From Candidatus Woesearchaeota archaeon (GTDB lineage: Archaea > Nanobdellota > Nanobdellia > Woesearchaeales > UBA12501), in contig JACOVM010000044.1 in NCBI GenBank assembly GCA_016177345.1, forward strand, positions 1-9,334: a stretch of 9,334 bases of DNA, read 5' to 3'. Below the pieces are notes generated by a model. It was not told where the DNA came from and did no database searches. It worked only from the letters and a program-made list of their open reading frames with translations. The translations under genes and the position numbers were made by a program. Position 1 is the stretch's first letter. Each line of letters begins with the position of its first letter. Shown here piece after piece: positions 1-6,902 of the stretch.

Positions 1-2
1 CT

Positions 3-140
3 CCAACACCACAGCCGACAAAGGTGCGAAACGCGCTTCGAGAAGATATTCCTCGCCCTTGCCTGCAACAGGAAGAGGCGTTGAGGAATGCGCAGCACAA
101 AAAAGAGGGCTACTTCAAAGGCCCAGTGGCTCTGGAGTGA
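3..140 (+). CDS. C-terminal tail of an unrecognised protein (5' end outside window)
   Basis: An open frame enters from the left edge and ends at TGA 138-140, giving about 45 residues. The tail is charged, starts PTPQPTKVRNALRED and ends KKEGYFKGPVALE. I do not recognise the family. The neighbouring + frame (2-169) and one reverse frame are also open here. This frame is preferred because its composition is the most protein-like and its stop sits close before the next gene. The stop codon lies inside the first copy of a 12-base tandem duplication (133-144 and 149-160). No terminator is visible before the next gene. Confidence 0.45.
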   Translation, partial: PTPQPTKVRNALREDIPRPCLQQEEALRNAQHKKEGYFKGPVALE

Positions 141-160
141 AGAACATGTGGAGTGAAGAA
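133..160. repeat. 12-bp direct duplication TGGAGTGAAGAA, period 16
   Basis: TGGAGTGAAGAA occurs at 133-144 and again at 149-160, separated by four bases. The first copy contains the stop codon of the upstream gene. The second copy contains the GTG (153) that would be the longest possible start of the next gene, so that GTG probably arose by duplication and is not a real start. Confidence 0.7.
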
Positions 161-167
161 TATGGCT

Positions 168-175
168 AATATAAT
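168..175 (+). promoter_or_regulatory. TATA box of the cyclophilin lipoprotein gene
   Basis: AATATAAT is centred 26.5 bases before the ATG at 198. This is the distance at which archaeal TBP places transcription start on the A of the start codon. It supports a leaderless mRNA starting at 198 and argues against the upstream GTG at 153. Confidence 0.55.
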
Positions 176-197
176 TGGAATAAAGAGTGTAAGGATA

Positions 198-770
198 ATG
201 AGTGTAAATACGAGGCGGATCTGCTCATTCCTGTTTTGCTTGCTCCTTTCTCTTTTGCTCATGGGCTGCAATACCAATCAAAGCGCTAATCAAGATTCTT
301 CAACAACTGATCAAGGTGATTCACCAATGAAAACAACAAGTACAACAGCGATTATGACAACAAGCAAAGGGATAATAACTATTGAGCTTGCTACTGATAA
401 AGCGCCAATAACAACAGCGAACTTCATCAAGCTTGGCAAGGCAGGATTCTATGACGGGCTTACCTTTCACCGCTATGTTCAAGGCTTTGTCATCCAAGGC
501 GGAGATCCTGAAGGAGATGGCACTGGTGGAAGCGATGAAACGATCCCACTGGAAGTAAATCCATCATTGACTCACAACATGGGGGTTATCGCCATGGCTC
601 GATCGCAAGACCCTAACTCGGCATCATCTCAATTTTACTTCACGCTAGAAGAAGCTCATTTCCTTGATGGCAACTATGCAGTCTTTGGAAACGTCACCAA
701 AGGAATGGACGTTGTCGCTCAGCTTCGTGCTGGAGACGTGATTAAAAGTGTTGACATTGAGAACGGATAA
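198..770 (+). CDS. Cyclophilin-type peptidyl-prolyl cis-trans isomerase, predicted lipoprotein
   Basis: Predicted to catalyse cis-trans isomerisation of X-Pro bonds and so assist folding of proteins outside the membrane. From the ATG at 198 the product has 190 residues. It opens with a classic lipoprotein signal: MSVNTRR, a Leu/Phe-rich core, then the lipobox LLMGC with Cys24 as the likely lipid anchor. A Ser/Thr/Gln-rich linker (about 25-50) precedes the cyclophilin domain (about 51-190). The catalytic core is visible: FHR (Arg92), GFVIQGGDPEGDGTGG (Phe97, Gln100), MARSQDPNSASSQFYFT and FLDGNYAVFG. The Trp that binds cyclosporin in human CypA is Phe155 here, as in many microbial members. The frame is open back to GTG 153, but that start would bury the signal peptide, and the TATA spacing favours 198. 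The family call is secure. Membrane anchoring is inferred from the lipobox. Confidence 0.93.
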   Translation: MSVNTRRICSFLFCLLLSLLLMGCNTNQSANQDSSTTDQGDSPMKTTSTTAIMTTSKGIITIELATDKAPITTANFIKLGKAGFYDGLTFHRYVQGFVIQGGDPEGDGTGGSDETIPLEVNPSLTHNMGVIAMARSQDPNSASSQFYFTLEEAHFLDGNYAVFGNVTKGMDVVAQLRAGDVIKSVDIENG

Positions 771-813
771 TAAAATGTAGAATTAGCCTAGAATAGATGA
801 TATAATAAGATGG

Positions 814-862
814 TATATACATACTCATAATAAGATAATAATATTCCTATAATATGATGAGG
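814..862 (+). promoter_or_regulatory. Probable gatA promoter and ribosome binding site
   Basis: This A+T-rich gap holds several TATA-like strings, including TATATAC (814-820) and AATAATAT (837-844). GATGAGG at 856-862 ends seven bases before the gatA ATG and could pair with the 3' end of 16S rRNA. The first box would give a leader of about 26 bases that uses this Shine-Dalgarno. The second would give a nearly leaderless mRNA. The choice cannot be settled from sequence. Confidence 0.4.
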
Positions 863-869
863 ATATGTC

Positions 870-2345
870 ATGGCCACTGTTCCCTCTATCTCTGAAACCA
901 TAAGCCAATTCAAGCGAAAAGATATTACTGTTGAGGAACACACTGCAAAGGCTCTTGATGAGGCAAAGAAACTTAATCAGGATTATTTTTATTATAATGT
1001 TATTTCTGAGGATCTTGCGCTGGATCAGGCAAGGGCTCTTGACAAAAAAGCTGCAAAACAAGGAATTCAAGAAAGCAGAGAAAAGCTGTTCGGCATCCCA
1101 CTCGCCGTCAAGGACTCCATTTGTGTTAAAGGAATTGAATCCTCTGCTGGAAGCAGAATGTTAAAAGGATATTTTCCAGTGTTCAATGCCACTGTCGTCC
1201 AGCGCGCCATGAATCAGGGCTGTGTCGTGATAGGAAAGACTGCTCAGGACGAGTTTGGCTTTGGCGCTTTTTCCGTGAATGTCGGGCTGGGCTTTGCTAT
1301 TCCACGAAACCCCTTTGACAAGCAGCGAACAACTGGGGGGAGCAGTGGCGGCGGTGTTGGCATAACACAAAAGACAGGCTACGCGTATGCCAGCTTTGTT
1401 GAGTCCACGGGAGGAAGCATTGTCGAGCCAGCATCGTTCTGCAGCGTTGCTGGCATCTGCCCAACATATGGACGCTTGTCTCGCTATGGCCTTATTGACT
1501 TTTCCAACTCTATGGACAAGATCGGAACTGCGGCAAAAACAATCCAGGACGCTGCCTTGTTGCTCGAGGCTTCAGCAGGCCATGATAATCGAGACTCAAC
1601 CAGCAGCGCATCTCCTGTTCCACAGTATACCTCTTTTGTTGGAAAGCCAGTTCGGGGAATGCGGGTTGGAATCATCAAAGAGGCGTTTGGTGAAGGAGTC
1701 GATCCTGGCGTTGCAGCCTCTGTGCGAAAAGGAATTGAATGGCTTGAACAGCAAGGTGCACAGTGTGATGAAGTATCTCTCGAGCTGCCGATCAAGTACG
1801 GCATTCCAACCTATTATCTTCTTGGCACGAGTGAGGCGTCAACGAATCTTGCAAAATACTGCGGCATGAGGTATGGCGCTGCAGATCCTCTGGAAGGAAA
1901 TTTTAACAGCTATTTTACAAAGGTTCGTTCTCATCATTTTAGCGAAGAAGTCAAGCGAAGGATCATGCTTGGAACGTTTGCAAGAATGGCAGGCTTTCGC
2001 GACGCGTATTACTTGAAAGCAGCAAAGGTCAGAGAAAAAATGCTTCAGGAATACAAGCACCTTTTCTCAACATATGATGCCTTAGTATCACCTACCGTGG
2101 CAATCCAGCCGCCAACCTTTTCAGAAATTGAAAAACTCACTCCATTACAGCACTACATGATGGACATGCTTTGTGTTGGCCCAAACATCACTGGCTTGCC
2201 CCACCTGAATGTTCCACTTCCCTTCTCCAAGGGCTTGCCAGTAGGAATGATGCTTATCGGAGACCACTTCCAAGAATCAAAACTCATTCAGCTCGGAAGT
2301 GCTGTTGAAGAGCAGGCAATGAAACATAAAGCAATACAACAATGA
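870..2345 (+). CDS. gatA: Aspartyl/glutamyl-tRNA amidotransferase subunit A
   Basis: This is the glutaminase subunit of GatCAB. It releases ammonia from glutamine so that GatB can convert Glu-tRNA(Gln) or Asp-tRNA(Asn) to the amidated form. At 491 aa it has the full family length. The amidase-signature Ser-cisSer-Lys triad is visible: Lys81 in GIPLAVKD, cis-Ser158 in TTGGSSGGG, and nucleophile Ser183 in ESTGGSIVEPA. Downstream blocks are strongly GatA-like: PTYGRLSRYGLIDFSNSMD, EVKRRIMLGTF (Arg363/364 region, glutamine carboxylate site), YDALVSPT, and Asp432 in YMMDML (glutamine amino-group site). Oddities: the near-universal Asp in the SDTGGS motif is Ser179, the usual IR after the nucleophile is IV, and the cis-Ser to Ser spacing is 25 where the family usually has 24. 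The last codons and the stop lie in a tandem duplication. gatB follows after 137 bases. No gatC is visible in the window. Confidence 0.95.
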   Translation: MATVPSISETISQFKRKDITVEEHTAKALDEAKKLNQDYFYYNVISEDLALDQARALDKKAAKQGIQESREKLFGIPLAVKDSICVKGIESSAGSRMLKGYFPVFNATVVQRAMNQGCVVIGKTAQDEFGFGAFSVNVGLGFAIPRNPFDKQRTTGGSSGGGVGITQKTGYAYASFVESTGGSIVEPASFCSVAGICPTYGRLSRYGLIDFSNSMDKIGTAAKTIQDAALLLEASAGHDNRDSTSSASPVPQYTSFVGKPVRGMRVGIIKEAFGEGVDPGVAASVRKGIEWLEQQGAQCDEVSLELPIKYGIPTYYLLGTSEASTNLAKYCGMRYGAADPLEGNFNSYFTKVRSHHFSEEVKRRIMLGTFARMAGFRDAYYLKAAKVREKMLQEYKHLFSTYDALVSPTVAIQPPTFSEIEKLTPLQHYMMDMLCVGPNITGLPHLNVPLPFSKGLPVGMMLIGDHFQESKLIQLGSAVEEQAMKHKAIQQ

Positions 2346-2362
2346 AACATGAAACAATACAA
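2317..2362. repeat. 23-bp tandem duplication across the gatA stop codon
   Basis: Two adjacent 23-base units (2317-2339 and 2340-2362) begin with CAATGAAACAT and end with CAATACAA, and match at 21 of 23 positions. A looser third unit follows from 2363 (CAATGG...GGAACAATACAG). Because 23 is not a multiple of three, the second copy is read in another frame and supplies the TGA that ends GatA (2343-2345). Confidence 0.75.
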
Positions 2363-2432
2363 CAATGGAATAATACCTCATGGAACAATACAGCAAAGAA
2401 ACAATTAGATGATACTAAAACAATTAGGTAAC

Positions 2433-2464
2433 ACCATTAAATAATCCCAATACCATTAAATAAT
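2433..2464 (+). promoter_or_regulatory. Duplicated TATA region before gatB
   Basis: ACCATTAAATAAT occurs at 2433-2445 and again at 2452-2464 (period 19). In the second copy ATTAAATA (2455-2462) is centred about 25 bases before the gatB ATG at 2483, the spacing of a leaderless archaeal promoter. The first copy is a second TATA-like site 19 bases further up. A weak AGGT (2471-2474) could also act as a ribosome binding site if the upstream copy is used. Confidence 0.5.
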
Positions 2465-2482
2465 ACCCTTAGGTAATAAGCC

Positions 2483-3889
2483 ATGGCAAAACAATTTACC
2501 ACCCCAGTTGTTATCGGCCTCGAAGTGCACGTTGAGCTGGACACTGAAACTAAGCTCTTCTGCAGCTGTTCCCGCAGGTCAGCAGAGGGAGAACAGCCGA
2601 ACACAAGATGCTGTGAAGTCTGCCTTGGCATGCCGGGAAGCAAGCCAGTTCTCAACAAGAAGGCAATCGAGTATGCCCTGCGATTATGCCTGGCCTTTGC
2701 TTGTGACATCGACCAAGAACTGATCTTCTCTAGAAAGTCTTACTTTTATCCTGATCTTGCTAAGAATTTCCAGATCAGCCAGTTTGAGCGCCCGCTTGGA
2801 AAACATGGAAAAATCTCTCTTTCAGACGGCAGCACGATTGGCATAACAAGAATCCATCTCGAAGAAGATCCCGCATCCCTTGTTCACGAATCAAAATATG
2901 TCCTGGTTGATTATAACCGAAGTGGCAACCCCTTGTGTGAAATTGTCACCGAGCCAGACATGGAAAGCCCAGAGCAAGCCCGTGAATTCATGAAAAAACT
3001 AAACACTATCCTTGGCTATCTTGCTGTTTTCCATCATCAGCATTGTGTTATCAAAGCAGATGCTAACGTATCTATCAAAGAATCAGGCTACGTGAGAAGC
3101 GAAATCAAAAATGTTACGGGCTTTAAAGAAATCGAACGAGCCCTATTCTATGAGGTAGTTCGCCAGAAAAGAGCAATTGCTGACGGTGAAACTCTTGTTC
3201 AGGACACTCGCGGCTGGAATGCAGAAAAAGGAACAACCTATCGTATGCGCACGAAGGAAACAGAAGCAGATTATGGCTATATCCTCGACGCAGATCTTGT
3301 TCCCATTGATATTACTGAAGAAATGGTAAGCAAGGTTCTCCACTCCATGCCAGAGCTTGCTGAAGCAAAGAAAAAGAAGTTCATCGAAAAACACCATATA
3401 GCCGAGCTTGATGCCGAAGTTCTCTCCCAAGAGAAAAAGCTTGCGGAGCTCTTCGAGCGCGTTGCAGAGCAGATTAACCCAATTCTTGCAGCAAAATGGC
3501 TGCGCCGAGAGCTCGTGCGCGTGATGAACTATAACAAGCAGACCTTTGACGATTTAGCAATTGATGAAACCCACATGATCGAACTATTGTCCATGGTGGA
3601 GAAGAAGGAAATCACTGACCAGGTTGCCCAGAAAATTCTAGAAGAGCTCATCGTAAAGCCTTTCTCTCCCAAAGAGCATGTGAGAGAGAAAGGGCTTCAG
3701 GCAGTGTCTGATACTGGGGAGCTGGAAAAGGCCTGCAAGCAGGTTGTCTTTGAAAACCCAAGCGTGGTAAAAGAATTCAAATCCGGCAATGAGAAATCAT
3801 TCCAATTCCTTGTCGGCCAAGTCATGAGAAAAACACAAGGAAAAGCAGACCCGCGAATGGTGAATGAATTGTTGAAGAAGCTTCTTTAA
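2483..3889 (+). CDS. gatB: Aspartyl/glutamyl-tRNA amidotransferase subunit B
   Basis: This is the kinase/transamidase subunit of GatCAB. It binds misacylated tRNA, activates the side-chain carboxylate with ATP, and adds the ammonia supplied by GatA. At 468 aa it has the full family length. Visible blocks: VIGLEVHVEL (9-19); the zinc-type cysteines Cys27, Cys29, Cys44 and Cys47 in FCSCS...CCEVCLGMPG; YFYPDLAKNFQISQ (87-100); HLEEDPASLVH (125-135, metal and ATP site); SGNPLCEIVTEPDM (147-160); KADANVSI (191-198); TRGWNAEKGTTYRMRTKE (242-259). The C-terminal tRNA-binding YqeY-like domain ends with the typical GQVMRKTQGKADPRMVNELL. One departure is YILDADL at 266-272, where most family members read YxPEPDL. 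It follows gatA but has its own promoter-like sequence, so the pair may be transcribed together or separately. The ATG at 2483 gives the canonical N terminus. Confidence 0.96.
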   Translation: MAKQFTTPVVIGLEVHVELDTETKLFCSCSRRSAEGEQPNTRCCEVCLGMPGSKPVLNKKAIEYALRLCLAFACDIDQELIFSRKSYFYPDLAKNFQISQFERPLGKHGKISLSDGSTIGITRIHLEEDPASLVHESKYVLVDYNRSGNPLCEIVTEPDMESPEQAREFMKKLNTILGYLAVFHHQHCVIKADANVSIKESGYVRSEIKNVTGFKEIERALFYEVVRQKRAIADGETLVQDTRGWNAEKGTTYRMRTKETEADYGYILDADLVPIDITEEMVSKVLHSMPELAEAKKKKFIEKHHIAELDAEVLSQEKKLAELFERVAEQINPILAAKWLRRELVRVMNYNKQTFDDLAIDETHMIELLSMVEKKEITDQVAQKILEELIVKPFSPKEHVREKGLQAVSDTGELEKACKQVVFENPSVVKEFKSGNEKSFQFLVGQVMRKTQGKADPRMVNELLKKLL

Positions 3890-3929
3890 GAGCAAAAGAG
3901 CAATCAAGGCAGTTTATGACGGGGTAATC

Positions 3930-3960
3930 AGCGTAATTTATAGAGCGTAATCTATAAATA
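3930..3960 (+). promoter_or_regulatory. Duplicated TATA box of the PIG-L deacetylase gene
   Basis: Two adjacent 14-base units starting AGCGTAAT (3930-3943 and 3944-3957) match at 12 of 14 positions. The second gives CTATAAATA (3952-3960), a near-canonical archaeal TATA box centred about 26 bases before the ATG at 3982. This implies a leaderless mRNA. The first copy holds a weaker TTTATAG 14 bases upstream. Confidence 0.65.
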
Positions 3961-3981
3961 CTTCTTCTTCTCCCCACGGTC

Positions 3982-4647
3982 ATGAAAAAGGTTTTGGCTG
4001 TTGTTGCCCATCCAGATGATGATATCATTGGCTGCGGTGGAAGCCTGATAGAACACGTTCTAGAAGGAGATCATGTTGCGATTGCATATTTGACGTCTGG
4101 AGAATCCGGAAGTTCGACAATAGCCCCCGATGAGCTTAAAAAAATTCGTCCAGAAGAAGCCCGAAAAGCAGCTGGTGTATTAGGAATTGATGATACCACT
4201 TTTTTTGGGTATCGTGACGGGCACTTAATGTACGATGCAGATCCTGTAAACCAAGTTATTCGAATACTGCGTGAAAAACGGCCAGATACACTATACGTTC
4301 ACGCTGCCAATGATCTGCATAGTGATCATCGAATTGCTCATGAGATTTGTATGCAAGCAATATTTGGAGCTCCCGGCAACCATTATGGTATTTCGGGAAC
4401 AAGGCCATGGCATGTTCCAACTGTTCTTGCATTTGAAGTCTGGACTCCGCACCAAAACCCGCAGCTGGTCGTTGACATTACTGATGTGATGGATAAGAAA
4501 CTTCAAGCGCTTCTCGAGCACAAATCCCAAGTTGTGCAGACACGGTATGACGAGGCAGTTGAGGGCCTTGCAAGATACCGGGGGGTTATGAGCGGTGCTG
4601 GAAGGTATGCAGAGGCGTTTGAAGTGATACGCATTGGCAAGATTTGA
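3982..4647 (+). CDS. PIG-L/LmbE-family zinc-dependent deacetylase
   Basis: Predicted zinc hydrolase that removes an N-acetyl (or similar acyl) group from an amino sugar or related small molecule. At 221 aa it has the usual length for a single-domain LmbE-like protein. The N-terminal motif AHPDDD supplies His10 and Asp13 as zinc ligands and Asp12 as general base. HSDHR supplies the third ligand, His116. TSGESG (38-43) matches the family's TxGE block, and RPEEARKAAGVLGI (56-69) is the conserved helix. No signal peptide is seen, so it is probably cytoplasmic. The substrate cannot be read from sequence; relatives act on GlcNAc conjugates, bacillithiol or mycothiol precursors, and chitobiose. The stop codon directly abuts the stop of the convergent phosphatase gene. 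Confidence 0.9.
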   Translation: MKKVLAVVAHPDDDIIGCGGSLIEHVLEGDHVAIAYLTSGESGSSTIAPDELKKIRPEEARKAAGVLGIDDTTFFGYRDGHLMYDADPVNQVIRILREKRPDTLYVHAANDLHSDHRIAHEICMQAIFGAPGNHYGISGTRPWHVPTVLAFEVWTPHQNPQLVVDITDVMDKKLQALLEHKSQVVQTRYDEAVEGLARYRGVMSGAGRYAEAFEVIRIGKI

Positions 4648-5556
4648 TTATGTACTCTTTCTTAATTCTTCAAACAATGCCTCATCAACCCTCCCATTGG
4701 TGAACATGGCAGGATAATATGCTGCAGGCTCCATGAGCTGTAAGCACCAAGGTCTCCCTTCCCTCATCTGCTCTTGAGTCTTTAAAAGGTAGGTTCTTCC
4801 CCCTGCCTGTTGGGTGATCAGGGCTGGGGCTGCATAGTCCCAGTTCGCTGCGCGCTGGTAGAGTAGTGCATCTACCTTTCCTTCGGCTACATCCATGGCT
4901 TCAAGGCCAATGGTACCCCGGTACAAATGTGGTGCTTGGTCGAGTCGAGGCTCTCCAAGATTCTTTATCGCCCTCATGGCAGTAGCATACTTTGCGATAT
5001 AGTCTCTCCTTTGAGAAAGATTGAGCCGAGCATGAATCAATGAGGCTGATGGCTCAATTGATTTCTGTTGTGAAACATGAGTGGGTTGGGCTATTCCATT
5101 TTTAATGCGAATAGCATCAGTATCAATCGTCGCGACATGCAGCTCTTGCCGAAGAGGATTATACACAAGGCCAACAGTGACAATGTATTCCCCATGCACT
5201 GACTCTGCTAATGCAAATAAATGGCAGAATTCTCCCCCCCTGCTATAACCCATAGTCCCATCAAGCTCGTCAACCAGCATGATCGGCTGGTGATTATGTT
5301 GGTCGTGAACAAACCCTCTTGATGATTCCTCCGTGAGCAGGACAACCCGATTTCCAAATGTTCGCGTGACAGTTTCAACAACATGCTTGCTGATCTCCAG
5401 GTCAGCGATCGTGACAAGATCTGTTGGCCCAGATTTTGTTTTGATCTCCCCTGGCTGAAGCTGCTGATAATGCTGAAGGGCAATCCCTCCCGCTACTACA
5501 GCTTCTTCTTTAAAATAGGCAAGGACATCATCCTGAAGTGTTTTGTCACCGGTCAT
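4648..5556 (-). CDS. Inositol monophosphatase-family phosphatase
   Basis: Predicted Mg2+-dependent, lithium-type phosphatase acting on a small phosphorylated metabolite: inositol-1-phosphate, fructose-1,6-bisphosphate (archaeal type IV) or 3'-phosphoadenosine nucleotides (CysQ-like). At 302 aa it is slightly longer than the usual 250-280. The metal site is clear: Glu76 in TEES, then VDELDGT with Asp96, Leu98 (carbonyl) and Asp99, and Asp240 in NWDYAAPALITQQAGG. In that last motif the usual AAG is AAP and the usual EAGG is QAGG. TDLVTIADLEISKHV (45-59) matches the conserved substrate-side segment. It is transcribed leftward from a TATA box overlapping the end of mre11. The substrate call is open. 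Confidence 0.87.
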   Translation of the reverse strand: MTGDKTLQDDVLAYFKEEAVVAGGIALQHYQQLQPGEIKTKSGPTDLVTIADLEISKHVVETVTRTFGNRVVLLTEESSRGFVHDQHNHQPIMLVDELDGTMGYSRGGEFCHLFALAESVHGEYIVTVGLVYNPLRQELHVATIDTDAIRIKNGIAQPTHVSQQKSIEPSASLIHARLNLSQRRDYIAKYATAMRAIKNLGEPRLDQAPHLYRGTIGLEAMDVAEGKVDALLYQRAANWDYAAPALITQQAGGRTYLLKTQEQMREGRPWCLQLMEPAAYYPAMFTNGRVDEALFEELRKST

Positions 5557-5572
5557 GCTTTTTCAGAAGTTT

Positions 5573-5590
5573 ACCCTTTTTTATAAGGGT
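5573..5590 (-). promoter_or_regulatory. Phosphatase-gene TATA box inside a perfect inverted repeat
   Basis: On the - strand TTATAAAA (5586-5579) is centred 26.5 bases before the ATG at 5556, fitting a leaderless mRNA. The box is built from the last Leu codon (TTA) and stop codon (TAA) of mre11. It is framed by the inverted repeat ACCCTT (5573-5578) and AAGGGT (5585-5590), a 6-bp palindrome with a 6-base centre that could be an operator covering the TATA box. Confidence 0.6.
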
Positions 5591-6822
5591 TTGCTATTCG
5601 TCCTTGCTTGCTCCACTACCCTCCTTTCGAAATCGATAAGCCGCTCTCCTTCATCTTTTTCAATATCCAAGAAGGACATAAAATGCTTGACGAGCTCTTT
5701 TTCCTCTTCTTTTGTCATTTCTTCAACAGGAATCTGCCCTAGATGTTCTGCTATCAGCTTTTCCTCAATATCCTCTGTTGTTTCCTCAACAATTTTTATT
5801 TCTTCGAATTCTGGCGAAGAAACTGCTGCAGTATTGCGCAAGACAACGTATGCTCCCTGCTGTTCCATCTCTTTGCTCAGGGTGGAGAATGAAACATCAG
5901 CGAGAGAGCCAATGCCAAAAGCCCCATGAAAGCGAAGAAGAACGATCGCGTTTCGGAGATCTTTTCCATGAATTTGTTTTCCATGAATTTGCTTTCGAAT
6001 ATCATCCTCGACTTGGTGTGGTGATTTATTCGTGCAATCAATAAGTAAGGGCATGGTTGGAAAAAGCTCCATTGGCTGCCATTCAATATCAGTATTACCA
6101 GCAGCATTGCTAATAAGGTACATTCCTCCTCGCCCGTACTGTTCAAGCTCTCGAAAATTTGCGGGAAATAAAGCGCCAGGATAGGTAACGGGACCATACC
6201 CCCCAATATTCACTTGCTTAATAGTATGGACATGGCCGCCAGCGTAATAATCAAATCCCTTTGGAAGGAGCGAGATAGGATATGATTCCATCTGTTCTAA
6301 ATCCTTTGGCTTCAGCTCGGTAATCGCCGTGTGGAACATAAATATTTTGTATCCCTGCTCCTGCTCGAGTGGCTCTCGCGCAAGCTCCTCGTAATAGTGC
6401 CGTTCTAACATGCCTTTCTTGCCAATCATTCCTGTAATTTTCGTTCCTGTCTTCTGATCAATGGTGAACTGAAGATGGAGCTTGTTGTCTCTTATTTCTC
6501 CTTGGACAACATTGATCCACAGCCCTGCTTCTTCAATAACATCCAGCATGGTCTTGCCTGATGGAGAGAAATCATGGCTTCCTGCAATAATATAGACAGG
6601 AATGCTATTATCTTTCAGCTGCCGAAGCTTTACTACCACCTGCTTTAGCTTATCAATCGGGGGCATGGAGGTATTGAAAATGTCTCCAGAAATAAGAATG
6701 AAGTCAACCTGCTGGCTGATACATGAATCAACTGCCTTCTCAAACGCCAATGTTGAAAGATGATTCATCTTCTGGTCACGCCAGCTTCCAATATGAACAT
6801 CAGAAAAATGGGCATACTTCAT
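5581..6822 (-). CDS. mre11: DNA double-strand break repair nuclease Mre11
   Basis: Manganese-dependent nuclease that trims DNA ends, normally in complex with Rad50. At 413 aa it has a typical archaeal length. The phosphodiesterase motifs occur in order: DVHIG (Asp8, His10), SGDIF (Asp47), GSHD (His83, Asp84), MFHT (His164) and GGHVHT (His197, His199). The third motif has Ser82 where the canonical GNHD supplies a metal-binding Asn. A capping domain follows (about 255-335). A strongly acidic helical tail (about 345-405) is the likely Rad50-binding region. Residues 277-286 are an exact duplication (KQIHG twice) from a 15-bp tandem repeat. No rad50, herA or nurA is present nearby. The TATA-like TTTAAAAA (6852-6845) lies 26.5 bases before the ATG at 6822, supporting this start. 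Confidence 0.93.
   Translation of the reverse strand: MKYAHFSDVHIGSWRDQKMNHLSTLAFEKAVDSCISQQVDFILISGDIFNTSMPPIDKLKQVVVKLRQLKDNSIPVYIIAGSHDFSPSGKTMLDVIEEAGLWINVVQGEIRDNKLHLQFTIDQKTGTKITGMIGKKGMLERHYYEELAREPLEQEQGYKIFMFHTAITELKPKDLEQMESYPISLLPKGFDYYAGGHVHTIKQVNIGGYGPVTYPGALFPANFRELEQYGRGGMYLISNAAGNTDIEWQPMELFPTMPLLIDCTNKSPHQVEDDIRKQIHGKQIHGKDLRNAIVLLRFHGAFGIGSLADVSFSTLSKEMEQQGAYVVLRNTAAVSSPEFEEIKIVEETTEDIEEKLIAEHLGQIPVEEMTKEEEKELVKHFMSFLDIEKDEGERLIDFERRVVEQARTNSKPL
5962..5991. repeat. Perfect 15-bp in-frame tandem duplication within mre11
   Basis: TTTTCCATGAATTTG is present twice without a gap (5962-5976 and 5977-5991). On the coding strand it encodes KQIHG twice in the capping domain of Mre11. 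The identity at every base suggests a recent slippage event. Confidence 0.85.
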
Positions 6823-6844
6823 TCAAGTCAGGAATGAAATACTG

Positions 6845-6852
6845 TTTTTAAA
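6845..6852 (-). promoter_or_regulatory. TATA-like box of mre11
   Basis: TTTAAAAA on the - strand is centred 26.5 bases before the mre11 ATG. No Shine-Dalgarno sequence is present between it and the start, so a leaderless transcript is expected. Confidence 0.5.
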
Positions 6853-6902
6853 GATTTAGAGAATAGACAAGGTAATCGTTTATTGTCAAAACATGGTATA
6901 AA

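Noticed and set aside
2..169. Alternative open + frame at the left edge, ending TAA near 169
   Set aside because: Its Arg/Ser/Gly-rich translation looks like an off-frame reading, and it would overlap the cyclophilin promoter. The frame ending at 140 is more protein-like.
153..197. Longer start (GTG 153) for the cyclophilin gene
   Set aside because: It would add 15 residues ahead of a standard lipoprotein signal peptide. The GTG lies in a duplicated 12-mer, and the TATA box points to the ATG at 198.
825..1070. Small reverse-strand ORF with hydrophobic translation upstream of and inside gatA
   Set aside because: It overlaps the conserved start of gatA and the A+T-rich promoter. The product is a low-complexity Ile/Leu/Ser string typical of an antisense frame.
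2346..2482. CRISPR or regular repeat array between gatA and gatB
   Set aside because: The repeats are short, imperfect and irregularly spaced, with no spacers. They are better explained by local tandem duplication of A+T-rich sequence.
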